This document shows positions 14,657 to 23,315 of a stretch of 35,928 bases of DNA, one piece after another. Every line of letters starts with the position of its first letter. The stretch's first letter is position 1. Origin of the DNA: Ruminococcaceae bacterium UBA1691. Its GTDB lineage: Bacteria; Bacillota; Clostridia; Oscillospirales; Acutalibacteraceae. The stretch covers positions 1-35,928 of the forward strand of contig DCJV01000099.1 in assembly GCA_002320555.1 (NCBI GenBank), in the 5' to 3' direction. The translations under genes were made by a program, and so were the position numbers. The notes beneath the pieces were generated by a model. The model searched no databases. It was not told the DNA's origin and saw only the letters and a program-made list of their open reading frames with translations.

Positions 14657-15328
14657 ATGGGCCAGAAGATTAATCCCACCGGCTTGCGGGTCGGTGTCAT
14701 TAAGGATTGGGAATCCCGCTGGTATGCGAAGGATGCGGACTTCGGCGATACGCTTGTAGAAGACTACAACCTGCGCGAGTGGCTGCTGAAAAAGCTTGCC
14801 CCGGCCGGCGTTCCCAAGATTGAGATTGAGCGCGACGCCAATCGTGTGCGCATCAATATCCACTGCGCGAAGCCCGGCATGGTGATCGGCCGCGGCGGCT
14901 CTGAGATCGACAAGCTCAAGGCAGAGTGCGAAAAGAAGCTCGGTAAGGAAGTCTCTCTGAATATCGTCGAGATCAAATCCCCCGATCTCAACGCGCAGCT
15001 CGTGGCGGAGAGCATCGCTTCCCAGCTCGAGCGCCGCATCTCCTTCCGCCGCGCACTCAAGCAGGCCATCGGCCGCACGATGAAGCTTGGCGCGAAGGGT
15101 ATCAAAACGCAGGTTTCCGGCCGTCTGGGCGGCGCTGAAATCGCCCGTACGGAGCATTATCACGAGGGAACCATCCCGCTGCAGACCATCCGCGCAGACA
15201 TCGACTACGGCTTTGCCGAGGCAAAGACAACGTATGGCCGCATCGGCGTAAAGGTCTGGATTTACCGCGGCGAGGTGCTGCATGACAATGCAAACCGCAG
15301 GCCGCGCAGGGAAGGAGGAGCTCGATAA
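14657..15328 (+). CDS. rpsC: 30S ribosomal protein S3
   Basis: A 223-residue protein at the mRNA entry site with a role in unwinding mRNA. A KH domain with the GRGG loop (PGMVIGRGGSEIDKLKAE) is followed by the C-terminal domain (QLERRISFRRALKQAI, VSGRLGGAEIARTEHYHEG). GAGGAGG precedes the ATG. The stop and rplP start share one base (TAATG), so the two are probably translationally coupled. Confidence 0.97.
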   Translation: MGQKINPTGLRVGVIKDWESRWYAKDADFGDTLVEDYNLREWLLKKLAPAGVPKIEIERDANRVRINIHCAKPGMVIGRGGSEIDKLKAECEKKLGKEVSLNIVEIKSPDLNAQLVAESIASQLERRISFRRALKQAIGRTMKLGAKGIKTQVSGRLGGAEIARTEHYHEGTIPLQTIRADIDYGFAEAKTTYGRIGVKVWIYRGEVLHDNANRRPRREGGAR

Positions 15329-15753
15329 TGCTGTTACCGAAGCGTGTCAAATACCGCAGGGTGCAAAGAGGCCGTCTCAAAGGCACGGCAACCCGCGGCA
15401 ATAAAGTAAACTACGGCGATTTTGGTCTCGTTGCACTCGAGCCCGCCTGGATCACCTCTAATCAGATTGAGGCGGCCCGTATCGCTATGACGCGTTACAT
15501 TAAGCGTGGCGGCCAGGTCTGGATCAAGATCTTCCCGGATAAGCCGATCACCGAGAAGCCGGCGGAAACCCGCATGGGTTCCGGTAAAGGTTCCCCCGAG
15601 TATTGGGTGGCGGTCGTAAAGCCCGGCAGGGTCATGTTTGAGATCGCGGGCGTTGATGAGGAGCTTGCGCGTGAGGCTATGCGCCTTGCGGCCAACAAGC
15701 TGCCGATCAAGTGCAAATTTGTAACGAAAGAAGAAACGGGTGGTGAGCAGTAA
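15328..15753 (+). CDS. rplP: 50S ribosomal protein L16
   Basis: A 141-residue protein near the A site that helps position tRNA. Family start MLLPKRVKYRRVQRGRLKG, core EPAWITSNQIEAARIAMTRY and GSGKGSPEYWVAVVKPGRVM. It overlaps by one base with the genes on both sides (TAATG at each end), so S3, L16 and L29 form a tightly coupled set. Confidence 0.97.
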   Translation: MLLPKRVKYRRVQRGRLKGTATRGNKVNYGDFGLVALEPAWITSNQIEAARIAMTRYIKRGGQVWIKIFPDKPITEKPAETRMGSGKGSPEYWVAVVKPGRVMFEIAGVDEELAREAMRLAANKLPIKCKFVTKEETGGEQ

Positions 15754-15956
15754 TGAAAGCCAGTGAAATGAGAAAACTGTCCCCCGCGGAGCTTGATGCC
15801 AAGCTGATCGAATTAAAGGACGAGCTTTTTAATCTGCGCTTCCAGCAAGCCATAAACCAGCTCGATAACCCGATGCGAATCAATGCCGTCAAAAAGGATA
15901 TCGCCCGCATCAAGACGATTCAGCGCGATATCGAGCTGCACGGCGCGACTTCGTGA
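15753..15956 (+). CDS. rpmC: 50S ribosomal protein L29
   Basis: A 67-residue two-helix protein near the tunnel exit beside L23. Family pattern: RKLSPAELDAKLIELKDELF, NLRFQQAINQLDNPMRI, then VKKDIARIKTIQRD. It starts in the stop codon of rplP (TAATG). Confidence 0.96.
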   Translation: MKASEMRKLSPAELDAKLIELKDELFNLRFQQAINQLDNPMRINAVKKDIARIKTIQRDIELHGATS

Positions 15957-15974
15957 GGGAAGGGAGGCTAAAGC

Positions 15975-16232
15975 ATGAGCGAAAGAAACCTCAGAAAAAC
16001 GCAGGTGGGTATCGTCACCAGCGATAAGATGGATAAAACCGTGGTTGTTTCCGTTAAGGATAGGGTAAGGCATCCGCTTTACAAGAAAATTGTCAACCGC
16101 ACTGTGAAGCTCAAGGCACACGATGAGAAGAATGAGTGCGGCATAGGCGACCGTGTTCTCGTCATGGAGACCCGCCCGTTGTCGAAAGACAAGAGATGGC
16201 GCGTGGTCGAGATCATTGAAAAAGCCAAATAA
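15975..16232 (+). CDS. rpsQ: 30S ribosomal protein S17
   Basis: An 85-residue OB-fold primary 16S rRNA-binding protein. Clear family pieces: LRKTQVGIVTSDKMDKTVVV, HPLYKKIVNRTVKLKAHDE, and ETRPLSKDKRWRVVEIIEKA. Ribosome binding site GGGAGG, 9 nt before the ATG. Confidence 0.97.
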   Translation: MSERNLRKTQVGIVTSDKMDKTVVVSVKDRVRHPLYKKIVNRTVKLKAHDEKNECGIGDRVLVMETRPLSKDKRWRVVEIIEKAK

Positions 16233-16261
16233 GTTTGGCGTAACACAAGGAGGAAAACACT

Positions 16262-16630
16262 GTGATACAGCAGCAGAGTTACCTCAAGGTTGCCGACAAT
16301 ACGGGCGCGAAGGAGCTTATGTGTATCCGCGTGCTCGGCGGTTCCGGCAGGAGGTATGCCAATATCGGCGACGTGGTGGTTGCTTCGGTTAAAAAAGCAG
16401 CACCCGGCGGCGTTGTAAAAAAGGGCGAAGTTGTAAAAGCGGTTGTCGTCCGCACCGCGAGCGGCGTGCGCCGTGAGGACGGTACGTATATCCGGTTCGA
16501 CGAGAATGCGGCCGTCATCATCAAGGACGATAAGAATCCCAGGGGCACACGTATTTTTGGACCTGTGGCCAGAGAACTGCGCGAGAAAGATTATCTCAAG
16601 ATTCTCTCCCTCGCTCCGGAAGTGCTTTAA
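16262..16630 (+). CDS. rplN: 50S ribosomal protein L14
   Basis: A 122-residue 50S protein that forms an intersubunit bridge with 16S rRNA and is the binding site of the silencing factor RsfS. Family sequence QSYLKVADNTGAKELMCIRV, YIRFDENAAVIIKDDKNPRG, GPVARELREKDYLKILSLAP. The start codon is GTG (16262), preceded by AAGGAGG. First gene of the classical spc segment. Confidence 0.97.
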   Translation: MIQQQSYLKVADNTGAKELMCIRVLGGSGRRYANIGDVVVASVKKAAPGGVVKKGEVVKAVVVRTASGVRREDGTYIRFDENAAVIIKDDKNPRGTRIFGPVARELREKDYLKILSLAPEVL

Positions 16631-16646
16631 GGGGAGGTAAGAATTT

Positions 16647-16976
16647 ATGAACAATAAAGTGCATGTGAAGACCGGCGATGAAGTCATCGTCATCAATGGT
16701 AAGAACCGCGGCATGAAGGGCAAGGTCTTGCAGGTCAGCCCTTCCGAAGGCAAGGTTATCGTCGAGGGCGTCAACATTGTTACCAAGCATGTCAAGCCCC
16801 GCAAGATGGGCGAAGCCGGCGGCCTGGTCAAGGCGGAAAGCGCGCTCTATGCCAGTAAGGTTCAGCTCATTTGCCCGAAGTGCGGCCGCCCGACCCGGAC
16901 CGGTCACGCGATCAACAATAAGGGCAAGAAGGTGCGTACCTGCAAGAAGAGCGACTGCCTCGCTCAGTTTGAATAA
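16647..16976 (+). CDS. rplX: 50S ribosomal protein L24 with C-terminal zinc ribbon
   Basis: A 109-residue assembly initiator of the 50S subunit with an N-terminal KOW motif (VHVKTGDEVIVINGKNRGMK). The C-terminus keeps four cysteines (C76, C79, C99, C104; CPKCG ... CKKSDC), a likely zinc ribbon that many L24 proteins have lost. GGGGAGG before ATG 16647. Confidence 0.96.
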   Translation: MNNKVHVKTGDEVIVINGKNRGMKGKVLQVSPSEGKVIVEGVNIVTKHVKPRKMGEAGGLVKAESALYASKVQLICPKCGRPTRTGHAINNKGKKVRTCKKSDCLAQFE

Positions 16977-16993
16977 AGGGAGGGACATGACAC

Positions 16994-17533
16994 ATGGCAA
17001 GACTCAAGGAACTCTATGTCAATGAGGTAGCCCCTGCACTGATGAAAAAGTTCGCGTATAAAAGCGTCATGCAAATCCCGAAGCTTGACAAGATCGTCAT
17101 CAATGTCGGCTGCGGCGAAGCGCGCGACAACCCGAAGGTGCTTGACGCCATCGTTGCCGACGTCTCCGCGATCACGGGCCAGAAGCCCGTTCTGTGCAAG
17201 GCGAAGAAATCCGTTGCAAACTTTAAGCTCCGCGAGGGGATGGTAATCGGCGTAAAGGTTACCCTGCGCGGCGACAGGATGTATGAATTCCTCGACCGCT
17301 TCTTTAACCTCGCGCTGCCCCGCGTCAGGGACTTCAGAGGCATCAACCCCAACTCCTTCGACGGCCGTGGAAATTATTCCATGGGCATCAGGGAGCAGCT
17401 GATTTTCCCGGAAATTGATTATGACAAGATCGATAAAGTCCGCGGTATGGACATCTGCATGGTCACGACCGCAAACACGGACGAAGAAGCCCGCGAGCTG
17501 CTCAGCGCGATGGGCGCTCCGTTCTCGAAGTAA
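16994..17533 (+). CDS. rplE: 50S ribosomal protein L5
   Basis: A 179-residue protein that binds 5S rRNA and contacts S13 in an intersubunit bridge. Family features: MQIPKLDKIVINVGCGEARD, FRGINPNSFDGRGNYSMGI, EQLIFPEIDYDKIDKVRGMD. GGGAGGG precedes the ATG at 16994; an ATG at 16987 is out of frame. Confidence 0.97.
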   Translation: MARLKELYVNEVAPALMKKFAYKSVMQIPKLDKIVINVGCGEARDNPKVLDAIVADVSAITGQKPVLCKAKKSVANFKLREGMVIGVKVTLRGDRMYEFLDRFFNLALPRVRDFRGINPNSFDGRGNYSMGIREQLIFPEIDYDKIDKVRGMDICMVTTANTDEEARELLSAMGAPFSK

Positions 17534-17545
17534 GGAGGGATTATT

Positions 17546-17731
17546 GTGGCCAAAAAGTCGATGAAGGTCAAACAGGCAAAACCCGCGAAGTATTCATCCA
17601 GAGCGTACAACAGGTGCAAAATCTGTGGCCGGCCGCACGCCTATCTTCGGAAGTACGGAGTTTGCCGTATCTGCTTCAGGGAGCTTGCCCATGCGGGCCA
17701 GATTCCTGGCGTGAAGAAGGCCAGCTGGTAA
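17546..17731 (+). CDS. rpsZ: 30S ribosomal protein S14, zinc-binding type Z
   Basis: A short, 61-residue S14 with an intact zinc site C24-x2-C27 ... C40-x2-C43 (CKICGRPHAYLRKYGVCRIC) and the standard end GQIPGVKKASW. This C+ form is the usual operon-encoded S14 of Firmicutes; the zinc-free paralogue used under zinc starvation is not in the window. GTG start, AAGGAGGG ribosome binding site. Confidence 0.97.
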   Translation: MAKKSMKVKQAKPAKYSSRAYNRCKICGRPHAYLRKYGVCRICFRELAHAGQIPGVKKASW

Positions 17732-17758
17732 AGAGCAATTGCAAAGGAGGTTGACGGC

Positions 17759-18157
17759 ATGCAAATTACCGATTCGATAGCCGATATGCTCACCAGAATT
17801 CGCAACGCGAATTCGGCAAAGCATGACACGGTTCAGATTCCCGCATCCAACATGAAGAAAGCAATTGCTCAGATTCTTGTGGATGAGGGCTATGTAAAAA
17901 GCTTTAAAGTGATTGATGACGGCAAGCAGGGCATCATTGAGATTGCGCTCAAATATGGCCCGAACAAATCCCAGGTCATCACCGGTCTGCGCAGGGTTTC
18001 CAAGCCCGGCCTGCGTATTTACACCAATTGTGAAGAGATGCCCAAGGTTATGAAAGGCCTTGGCATTGCGATCCTCTCCACATCCAAGGGCGTTATGACG
18101 GACAAGGATGCCCGCAAGGCCAATGTTGGCGGCGAGGTCCTTGCATTTATCTGGTAA
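17759..18157 (+). CDS. rpsH: 30S ribosomal protein S8
   Basis: A 132-residue primary binder of 16S rRNA and, in Escherichia coli, the repressor of spc operon translation. Typical start MQITDSIADMLTRIRNANSA, then RRVSKPGLRIYTNCEEMPKV and the end GGEVLAFIW. AAAGGAGG lies 8 nt before the ATG. Confidence 0.97.
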   Translation: MQITDSIADMLTRIRNANSAKHDTVQIPASNMKKAIAQILVDEGYVKSFKVIDDGKQGIIEIALKYGPNKSQVITGLRRVSKPGLRIYTNCEEMPKVMKGLGIAILSTSKGVMTDKDARKANVGGEVLAFIW

Positions 18158-18173
18158 GGAGGTGCAGTAAGGA

Positions 18174-18719
18174 ATGTCACGTATCGGCAGAAAGCCAATC
18201 GTTATTCCAGCAGGCGTCGATGTGAAAATCGACGGAAGCACTGTCACCGTTAAGGGCCCGAAGGGCACCCTTTCCAGAACAGTGCATCAGAATATGAATG
18301 TCGCAGTGGACAACGGCGTCATCAATGTGACCCGCCCGGACGACAATAAGCTCAACCGTTCGCTCCATGGCCTGACCCGCACTCTGGTGGCCAATATGGT
18401 CGAGGGCGTGGAAAAGGGCTTCAGCAAAGAGCTCGAGATTAACGGCGTCGGTTACCGTGCCGCAAAGCAGGGCAAGGATCTTGTCCTGAATATTGGCTAC
18501 TCTCATCAGGTCGTTGTTTCTGAGGTAGACGGTATTACCATTGAGGTTCCTTCGCCGAATAAGATCGTCATTTCCGGTCCTGACAAGCAGAAGGTAGGCC
18601 AGTTTGCAGCGCAGGTGCGCGAGAAGCGTCCGCCGGAGCCTTATAAGGGCAAGGGCATCAAGTACGTCGACGAGCACATCCGCCGCAAGGAAGGCAAGGC
18701 CGGTAAGGGCGGCAAGTAA
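18174..18719 (+). CDS. rplF: 50S ribosomal protein L6
   Basis: A 181-residue protein near the factor-binding site, made of two homologous alpha/beta domains. Canonical start MSRIGRKPIVIPAGVDVKID, second domain at LEINGVGYRAAKQGKDLVLN, and C-terminal signature RPPEPYKGKGIKYVDEHIRR. A strong AAGGAGG lies about 13 nt from the ATG, with AAGGA closer. Confidence 0.97.
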   Translation: MSRIGRKPIVIPAGVDVKIDGSTVTVKGPKGTLSRTVHQNMNVAVDNGVINVTRPDDNKLNRSLHGLTRTLVANMVEGVEKGFSKELEINGVGYRAAKQGKDLVLNIGYSHQVVVSEVDGITIEVPSPNKIVISGPDKQKVGQFAAQVREKRPPEPYKGKGIKYVDEHIRRKEGKAGKGGK

Positions 18720-18743
18720 TCTGAATCGAAGGAGTGAAACGAA

Positions 18744-19103
18744 ATGGTGAACAGACCTGACAGCAATAAGGCGCGTCAGACCCGCCACAAGAGAGTGCGC
18801 GGCAAGATCTCCGGCACCGCAGCGTGCCCGCGTCTTAACGTATTCCGCTCCCTGCAGAATATCTACGCTCAGTTAATCGACGACGACAAGGGCGTCACCC
18901 TTGTATCCGCTTCAACTGTGGAAAAGGATTTTGAGGAATACGGCGGAAATATGAGCGCGGCCCGCAAGGTGGGCGAACTGCTCGCAAAGCGTGCCGCTGA
19001 AAAGGATATCACGAAGGTCGTTTTTGACCGCGGCGGCTATATCTACCACGGCCGTGTGAAAGAGCTGGCCGAAGGCGCCCGTGAGGGCGGCCTCAAGTTC
19101 TAA
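18744..19103 (+). CDS. rplR: 50S ribosomal protein L18
   Basis: A 119-residue 5S rRNA-binding protein. It shows the RHKRVRGKISGTA-type basic N-terminus, RLNVFRSLQNIYAQLIDDDK, and the C-terminal FDRGGYIYHGRVKELAEGAR. AAGGAG precedes ATG 18744. Confidence 0.97.
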   Translation: MVNRPDSNKARQTRHKRVRGKISGTAACPRLNVFRSLQNIYAQLIDDDKGVTLVSASTVEKDFEEYGGNMSAARKVGELLAKRAAEKDITKVVFDRGGYIYHGRVKELAEGAREGGLKF

Positions 19104-19120
19104 ACGAAGGAGGAATACTT

Positions 19121-19621
19121 TTGGCTAAGATTGACGCATCGGCTACGGAGCTTCAGGAGCGCGTGGTGGCCATCAACCGCGTATCCAAAACCGTTAAGGG
19201 CGGCCGTATCTTCAAGTTTGCGGCGCTTGTCGTCGTCGGCGACGGCAATGGCTCCGTCGGCTTCGGCCTTGGGAAATCGGGCGAAGTTCCGGACGCAATC
19301 CGCAAGGGCATTGAGGATGCGAAGAAAAATATGATCAAGGTAGCGCTCAAGGGAACCACGATTCCCCATGAAATCACCGGTAAATTCGGCGCAGGCGTTG
19401 TGCTGCTCAAGCCCGCCGCCCCCGGTACCGGCGTTATCGCCGGCGGACCCGTGCGTGCGGTCGTTGAGACGGTCGGCATCAAGGATATCCGTTCCAAGGC
19501 TCTCCGCTCCAACAATCCCTGCAATGTAGTCAGAGCGACCATTGATGGTCTCTCAAAGCTGCGCAATGTCGACGAGGTTGCCGCCATTCGCGGCAAGTCG
19601 GCCAAACAAATTCTAGGTTAA
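19121..19621 (+). CDS. rpsE: 30S ribosomal protein S5
   Basis: A 166-residue protein important for translational accuracy and mRNA unwinding. Domains: double-stranded RNA-binding-like N-terminus (ELQERVVAINRVSKTVKGGR) and C-terminal fold with GTGVIAGGPVRAVVETVGIK. The start is TTG at 19121, with AAGGAGG 8 nt upstream; no in-frame ATG lies nearby. This is the only TTG start in the ribosomal operon. Confidence 0.96.
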   Translation: MAKIDASATELQERVVAINRVSKTVKGGRIFKFAALVVVGDGNGSVGFGLGKSGEVPDAIRKGIEDAKKNMIKVALKGTTIPHEITGKFGAGVVLLKPAAPGTGVIAGGPVRAVVETVGIKDIRSKALRSNNPCNVVRATIDGLSKLRNVDEVAAIRGKSAKQILG

Positions 19622-19635
19622 GGAGGGTGGATAAA

Positions 19636-19815
19636 ATGGCAGATGTCAAGGTAAAGCTTGTCAAGAGCCTGATCGGCAGTAAAAAGGATCAGATTGCCAC
19701 CGCCCATGCACTTGGTCTTCGTAAGATCGGGGACACATCCGTTCAGCCGGATAATCCCCAGACGCAGGGTAAGGTGAAAAAGATCATCCACCTTATCGAG
19801 GTAACCGAAGCGTAA
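19636..19815 (+). CDS. rpmD: 50S ribosomal protein L30
   Basis: A 59-residue small 50S protein: VKLVKSLIGSKKDQIATAHA, LGLRKIGDTSVQPDNPQTQG, KIIHLIEVTEA. An in-frame GTG at 19627 overlaps the AAGGAGGG ribosome binding site (19620-19627), so ATG 19636 is taken. Confidence 0.96.
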   Translation: MADVKVKLVKSLIGSKKDQIATAHALGLRKIGDTSVQPDNPQTQGKVKKIIHLIEVTEA

Positions 19816-19833
19816 GCAAGGAGGTGCGAATAA

Positions 19834-20277
19834 ATGAAGTTGCACGAACTTTCACCGGCCGCTGGCTCCAAAAAGGAGGTCAAGCGGATCGGCAGAGGTG
19901 CAGGATCCGGTCAGGGCAAAACGGCTGGTAAGGGCCACAAGGGCCAGAAGGCCCGTGCGGGCCGCGGGATGCGCCCCGGTTTTGAAGGCGGCCAGATGCC
20001 GCTGCAGAGGCGTGTGCCGAAGAGAGGCTTTGTCAACATTTTTGGCAAGGAATTCTCCATTGTAAATGTTTCCGCGCTTGATCAGTCTTTTGAAGACGGT
20101 GCGGTGGTTGACATTGACGCGCTGATTGAAAAGGGCCTTGTCAAGAAGGTGCTAGACGGCGTGAAAATCTTAGGAAACGGCGAGATCAGCAAGAAACTTA
20201 CCGTCCAGGTAAATGCTTACTCAGAGGCCGCGAAACAGAAGATCGAGGCGGCCGGCGGAAAGGCCGAGGTGATCTGA
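19834..20277 (+). CDS. rplO: 50S ribosomal protein L15
   Basis: A 147-residue 50S assembly protein. Glycine-rich basic N-terminus (RIGRGAGSGQGKTAGKGHKG, FEGGQMPLQRRVPKRGF) and a globular end (EAAKQKIEAAGGKAEVI). AAGGAGG before the ATG. secY begins one base after its stop. Confidence 0.97.
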   Translation: MKLHELSPAAGSKKEVKRIGRGAGSGQGKTAGKGHKGQKARAGRGMRPGFEGGQMPLQRRVPKRGFVNIFGKEFSIVNVSALDQSFEDGAVVDIDALIEKGLVKKVLDGVKILGNGEISKKLTVQVNAYSEAAKQKIEAAGGKAEVI

Positions 20278-20278
20278 C

Positions 20279-21625
20279 ATGTTTCAAACGTTTATCAACG
20301 CGTGGAAGATCGCCGATCTGAGGAAAAAGATGCTGTTTACAGCGCTGATTCTCCTCATATTCCGGATCGGTGCCGCGATCCCGGTTCCCTTTGTGGATAT
20401 CGGGTCCGCGGGCATCATCGCCGATCCCAATGCCGGTAACTTCATGAACTATCTGAGCATGATGACCGGCGACGCGTTCAACTACGGCACGATCTTCGCA
20501 ATGTCGATCACGCCGTATATCAACAGCTCCATTATCATGCAGTTGTTGACCGTGGCCATTCCCGCTCTGGAGAGACTCTCCAAGGACGGCGAGGAGGGCC
20601 GCAAGAAAATTGCCTCGATCACCCGTTATGTGGCGGTTGCGCTCGGCCTTCTGCAGAGCACCGCCTACTATTTCTATCTTCGTAATACGAAGACCAACGG
20701 GGTGAACTTCCTGCTCAAGAGTGCCAACGGCGCCGATTTTACCGGCGGATGGGCAGTGTTCCAGGCAATCGTTATCATCCTTGTGCTGACAGCCGGTACG
20801 GCCCTGATCATGTGGCTTGGCGAGCAGATTAACGACAAGGGCATCGGCAACGGTATCTCCCTGATCCTGTTTGCCGGTATCGTCTCCCGCATCCCGACGA
20901 TGGTCACCCAACTGTTCCACCCGGAGCGCGGCTATATCTCCAAGGGCGGCGCGTACTATGCGCTGGTGCCGATCGTCGTAGTATGCGTCTTGTTGATGAT
21001 TGCGTTTATCGTCTGGATGGATAATTCGGAGCGCAGGATTCCCGTGCAGTATGCAAAGCGCGTCGTCGGGCGCAAAATGTACGGCGGCCAGTCCACGCAT
21101 ATCCCGATCAAGGTCAATATGAGCGGCGTTATGCCGATCATCTTCGCCAGCTCCATCCTTTCTCTTCCGCCCACCATTGAGCTGTTCATGAAGGTGAAAG
21201 AGGGCAGCGGCTGGGAGACGTTTTTCAATCTCTTCAAGGCGCAGAGCCCGTTTTATGCGGTGATCTATTTTGTCCTCATCATCTTCTTCGCCTATTTCTA
21301 TGCGACGATTCAGTACAATCCGATTGAGATGGCGAACAATATCCGCAAAAACAGTGGTGCGATCCCCGGCATTCGTCCTGGCAAGCCCACGTCTGATTAT
21401 ATCAGCCGAATTCTGTCAAGAATTACATTGCTCGGCGCTCTTCTGCTGAGTGTTGTGGCGCTGTTCCCAATTCTGTTCTCTCAGATCACATCGCTTGCGA
21501 ATCACCCGATGAACATTTCTCTGGGCGGCACGTCTATCATCATTCTGGTCGGCGTTGCGCTTGAAACGGTCAAACAGCTTGAGTCGCAGATGATGATGCG
21601 CCACTATAAGGGCTTCCTTGACTAA
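20279..21625 (+). CDS. secY: Preprotein translocase subunit SecY
   Basis: A 448-residue, ten-helix central channel of the Sec translocon in the plasma membrane. Features seen: DLRKKMLFTALILLIFRIGA at helix 1, the plug region, SMMTGDAFNYGTIFAMSITP, the C4-C5 region (PVQYAKRVVGRKMYGGQSTH) that binds SecA and ribosomes, and the IRPGKPTSDYISRILSRITL loop. The start ATG follows the rplO stop by 1 bp, so translation is probably coupled; the ribosome binding site lies in the rplO end. Confidence 0.97.
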   Translation: MFQTFINAWKIADLRKKMLFTALILLIFRIGAAIPVPFVDIGSAGIIADPNAGNFMNYLSMMTGDAFNYGTIFAMSITPYINSSIIMQLLTVAIPALERLSKDGEEGRKKIASITRYVAVALGLLQSTAYYFYLRNTKTNGVNFLLKSANGADFTGGWAVFQAIVIILVLTAGTALIMWLGEQINDKGIGNGISLILFAGIVSRIPTMVTQLFHPERGYISKGGAYYALVPIVVVCVLLMIAFIVWMDNSERRIPVQYAKRVVGRKMYGGQSTHIPIKVNMSGVMPIIFASSILSLPPTIELFMKVKEGSGWETFFNLFKAQSPFYAVIYFVLIIFFAYFYATIQYNPIEMANNIRKNSGAIPGIRPGKPTSDYISRILSRITLLGALLLSVVALFPILFSQITSLANHPMNISLGGTSIIILVGVALETVKQLESQMMMRHYKGFLD

Positions 21626-21646
21626 GAATAGCGAAGGGAGAAAGGC

Positions 21647-22279
21647 ATGAAACTCATTCTTCTTGGCGCGCCGGGCGCGGGAAAGGGAACGCAGGCTGAA
21701 ATGCTCGCCGCCCATTTCTCCATTCCTGCGATCTCCACAGGCAACATCATCCGCGATGCCCTCAAAAAGGGCACGGAGATGGGCTTGAAGGCAAAGTCGT
21801 TTATCGATGCGGGCCAGCTCGTACCGGATCATGTTGTTATCGGCATTATCCAGGAGCGTCTCGCGCAGGACGACTGCAAAAATGGTTTTATTCTGGATGG
21901 TTTTCCGCGTACGATCCCGCAGGCTGAAGCGCTTGACGCAATGGGCATCGAGATCGACAAGGTAATCGATATCGAGGTGCCGGACGAGGCGATTGCCGCG
22001 CGTATGTCGGGCCGCCGCGTCTGCGAGAAGTGCGGTGCATCCTATCATTTAGAGCATAAGCGGCCCAGACAGGAGGGCGTCTGCGATCAGTGCGGCGGCA
22101 AGCTCGTGCAACGCAAGGACGACCATCCTGATACGGTGCTCGACCGTTTGCGCGTTTACCACGAGCAGACGGAGCCGCTAAAAGATTACTATGCGAAGAC
22201 TGGAAAGCTTCGTATCGTGGAGGGGCAGAACGCGGTGGAACACACGTCCGCGTTGACCCTCAAAGCAGTGGAGGATTAA
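21647..22279 (+). CDS. adk: Adenylate kinase, zinc-containing LID
   Basis: Converts ATP plus AMP to two ADP in the cytoplasm. A 210-residue long-form enzyme: P-loop GAPGAGKGT (7-15), AMP-binding region with DGFPRTIPQAEAL, and a LID domain with a four-cysteine zinc site C126, C129, C146, C149. Four Cys ligands are usual in Gram-positive enzymes. It is placed between secY and map, as in most Firmicutes. GAAGGGAGAAAGG precedes ATG 21647. Confidence 0.97.
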   Translation: MKLILLGAPGAGKGTQAEMLAAHFSIPAISTGNIIRDALKKGTEMGLKAKSFIDAGQLVPDHVVIGIIQERLAQDDCKNGFILDGFPRTIPQAEALDAMGIEIDKVIDIEVPDEAIAARMSGRRVCEKCGASYHLEHKRPRQEGVCDQCGGKLVQRKDDHPDTVLDRLRVYHEQTEPLKDYYAKTGKLRIVEGQNAVEHTSALTLKAVED

Positions 22280-22281
22280 GC

Positions 22282-23031
22282 ATGGTGGTGCTCAAAACCA
22301 GGCGGGAACTGATGCTCATGCGCGACGCATGCCGCATCTCCGCCGAAGCCTTGCAGCTCGCGGGGAAGGCGGTCAAACCCGGTATCACAACCGGGGAGAT
22401 TGACCGCATTGCGTATTCGTATATCGTAAAGCAGGGGGCGACGCCGAATTTCCTGCATCTTTACGGCTTCCCCGCCACCGCCTGCATATCCATAAATGAC
22501 GAAGTGATTCATGGCATTCCGAGCAAAGACCGCGTCATCCACGAGGGCGATATCGTCAGCATCGACCTTGGCGCCAGTATTGACGGCTTTAACGGCGACA
22601 ATGCCGCCACTTTCGCAGCGGGGCACATTAGCCCCGAGGCGCAGCGGCTGATCGACACGACGCGCGAGAGCCTCTATGAAGGCATCCGTGCGGCGGTTGC
22701 GGGCGGCAGGATCGGCGATATCGGCAGCGCGGTGCAACGCTATTGCGAGGAACGCGGCTACGGCGTTGTCCGGGAATACACCGGGCATGGCGTGGGCGCA
22801 AAGCTTCATGAGGATCCGTCGGTCCCCAATTTCGGCACACCAGGCCGTGGTGTGCGCCTGTTACCAGGCATGACCCTAGCCATCGAGCCCATGATCAATC
22901 AGGGCACTGCACAGATCAAAACGATGCCAGACGGCTGGACGGTCAAAACCGCCGATGGAAAGCTTTCCGCTCACTTTGAGCATACCGTGGCAATCACGGC
23001 GGACGGCCCTCAGATCCTAACGCAAGTTTAG
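22282..23031 (+). CDS. map: Methionine aminopeptidase, type I
   Basis: Removes the initiator methionine from new proteins. A 249-residue pita-bread fold with the five metal ligands in context: the two Asp of SIDLGASIDGFNGDNAATF, His in GHGVGAKLHEDPSVPNFG, Glu in MTLAIEPMI, Glu in HFEHTVAIT. The ATG starts 2 bp after the adk stop and its GGAGG overlaps the adk end. Type I by its length and lack of an insert. Confidence 0.96.
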   Translation: MVVLKTRRELMLMRDACRISAEALQLAGKAVKPGITTGEIDRIAYSYIVKQGATPNFLHLYGFPATACISINDEVIHGIPSKDRVIHEGDIVSIDLGASIDGFNGDNAATFAAGHISPEAQRLIDTTRESLYEGIRAAVAGGRIGDIGSAVQRYCEERGYGVVREYTGHGVGAKLHEDPSVPNFGTPGRGVRLLPGMTLAIEPMINQGTAQIKTMPDGWTVKTADGKLSAHFEHTVAITADGPQILTQV

Positions 23032-23042
23032 GGAGGGGCCGT

Positions 23043-23312
23043 ATGGAGTTTCAAGTGGGAGATATCGTGCGCTCGAAAGCCGGGCGCGACGAAGGAGCGT
23101 TTTTGGCGGTAGTCGGCATTGAAGACGGTTACCCCTTGCTGTGCGACGGGAAGCATCGGCCGCTTGAGCGGCCAAAGCGGAAAAACCCGTTGCATCTGGC
23201 CGGGACCAATCGCCGCCTCGATATGCAATCGATGGAAACCAATCGTGTATTACGCAGGGCGCTACGCACCTTTGCGGAAGCGGGCGCAGTTCGTGTCACA
23301 AAGGGAGGTTAA
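23043..23312 (+). CDS. KOW-domain RNA-binding protein (L14e-like)
   Basis: An 89-residue basic protein with an N-terminal KOW/SH3-like strand pattern (FQVGDIVRSKAGRDEGAFLA) and a positively charged middle (GKHRPLERPKRKNPLHLAG). Genes of this type sit between map and infA in many clostridia and are annotated as L14e-like or KOW-domain proteins; the molecular role is unproven, probably rRNA or ribosome binding. GGGAGGGG before ATG 23043; infA starts 3 bp after its stop. Confidence 0.85.
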   Translation: MEFQVGDIVRSKAGRDEGAFLAVVGIEDGYPLLCDGKHRPLERPKRKNPLHLAGTNRRLDMQSMETNRVLRRALRTFAEAGAVRVTKGG

Positions 23313-23315
23313 GCT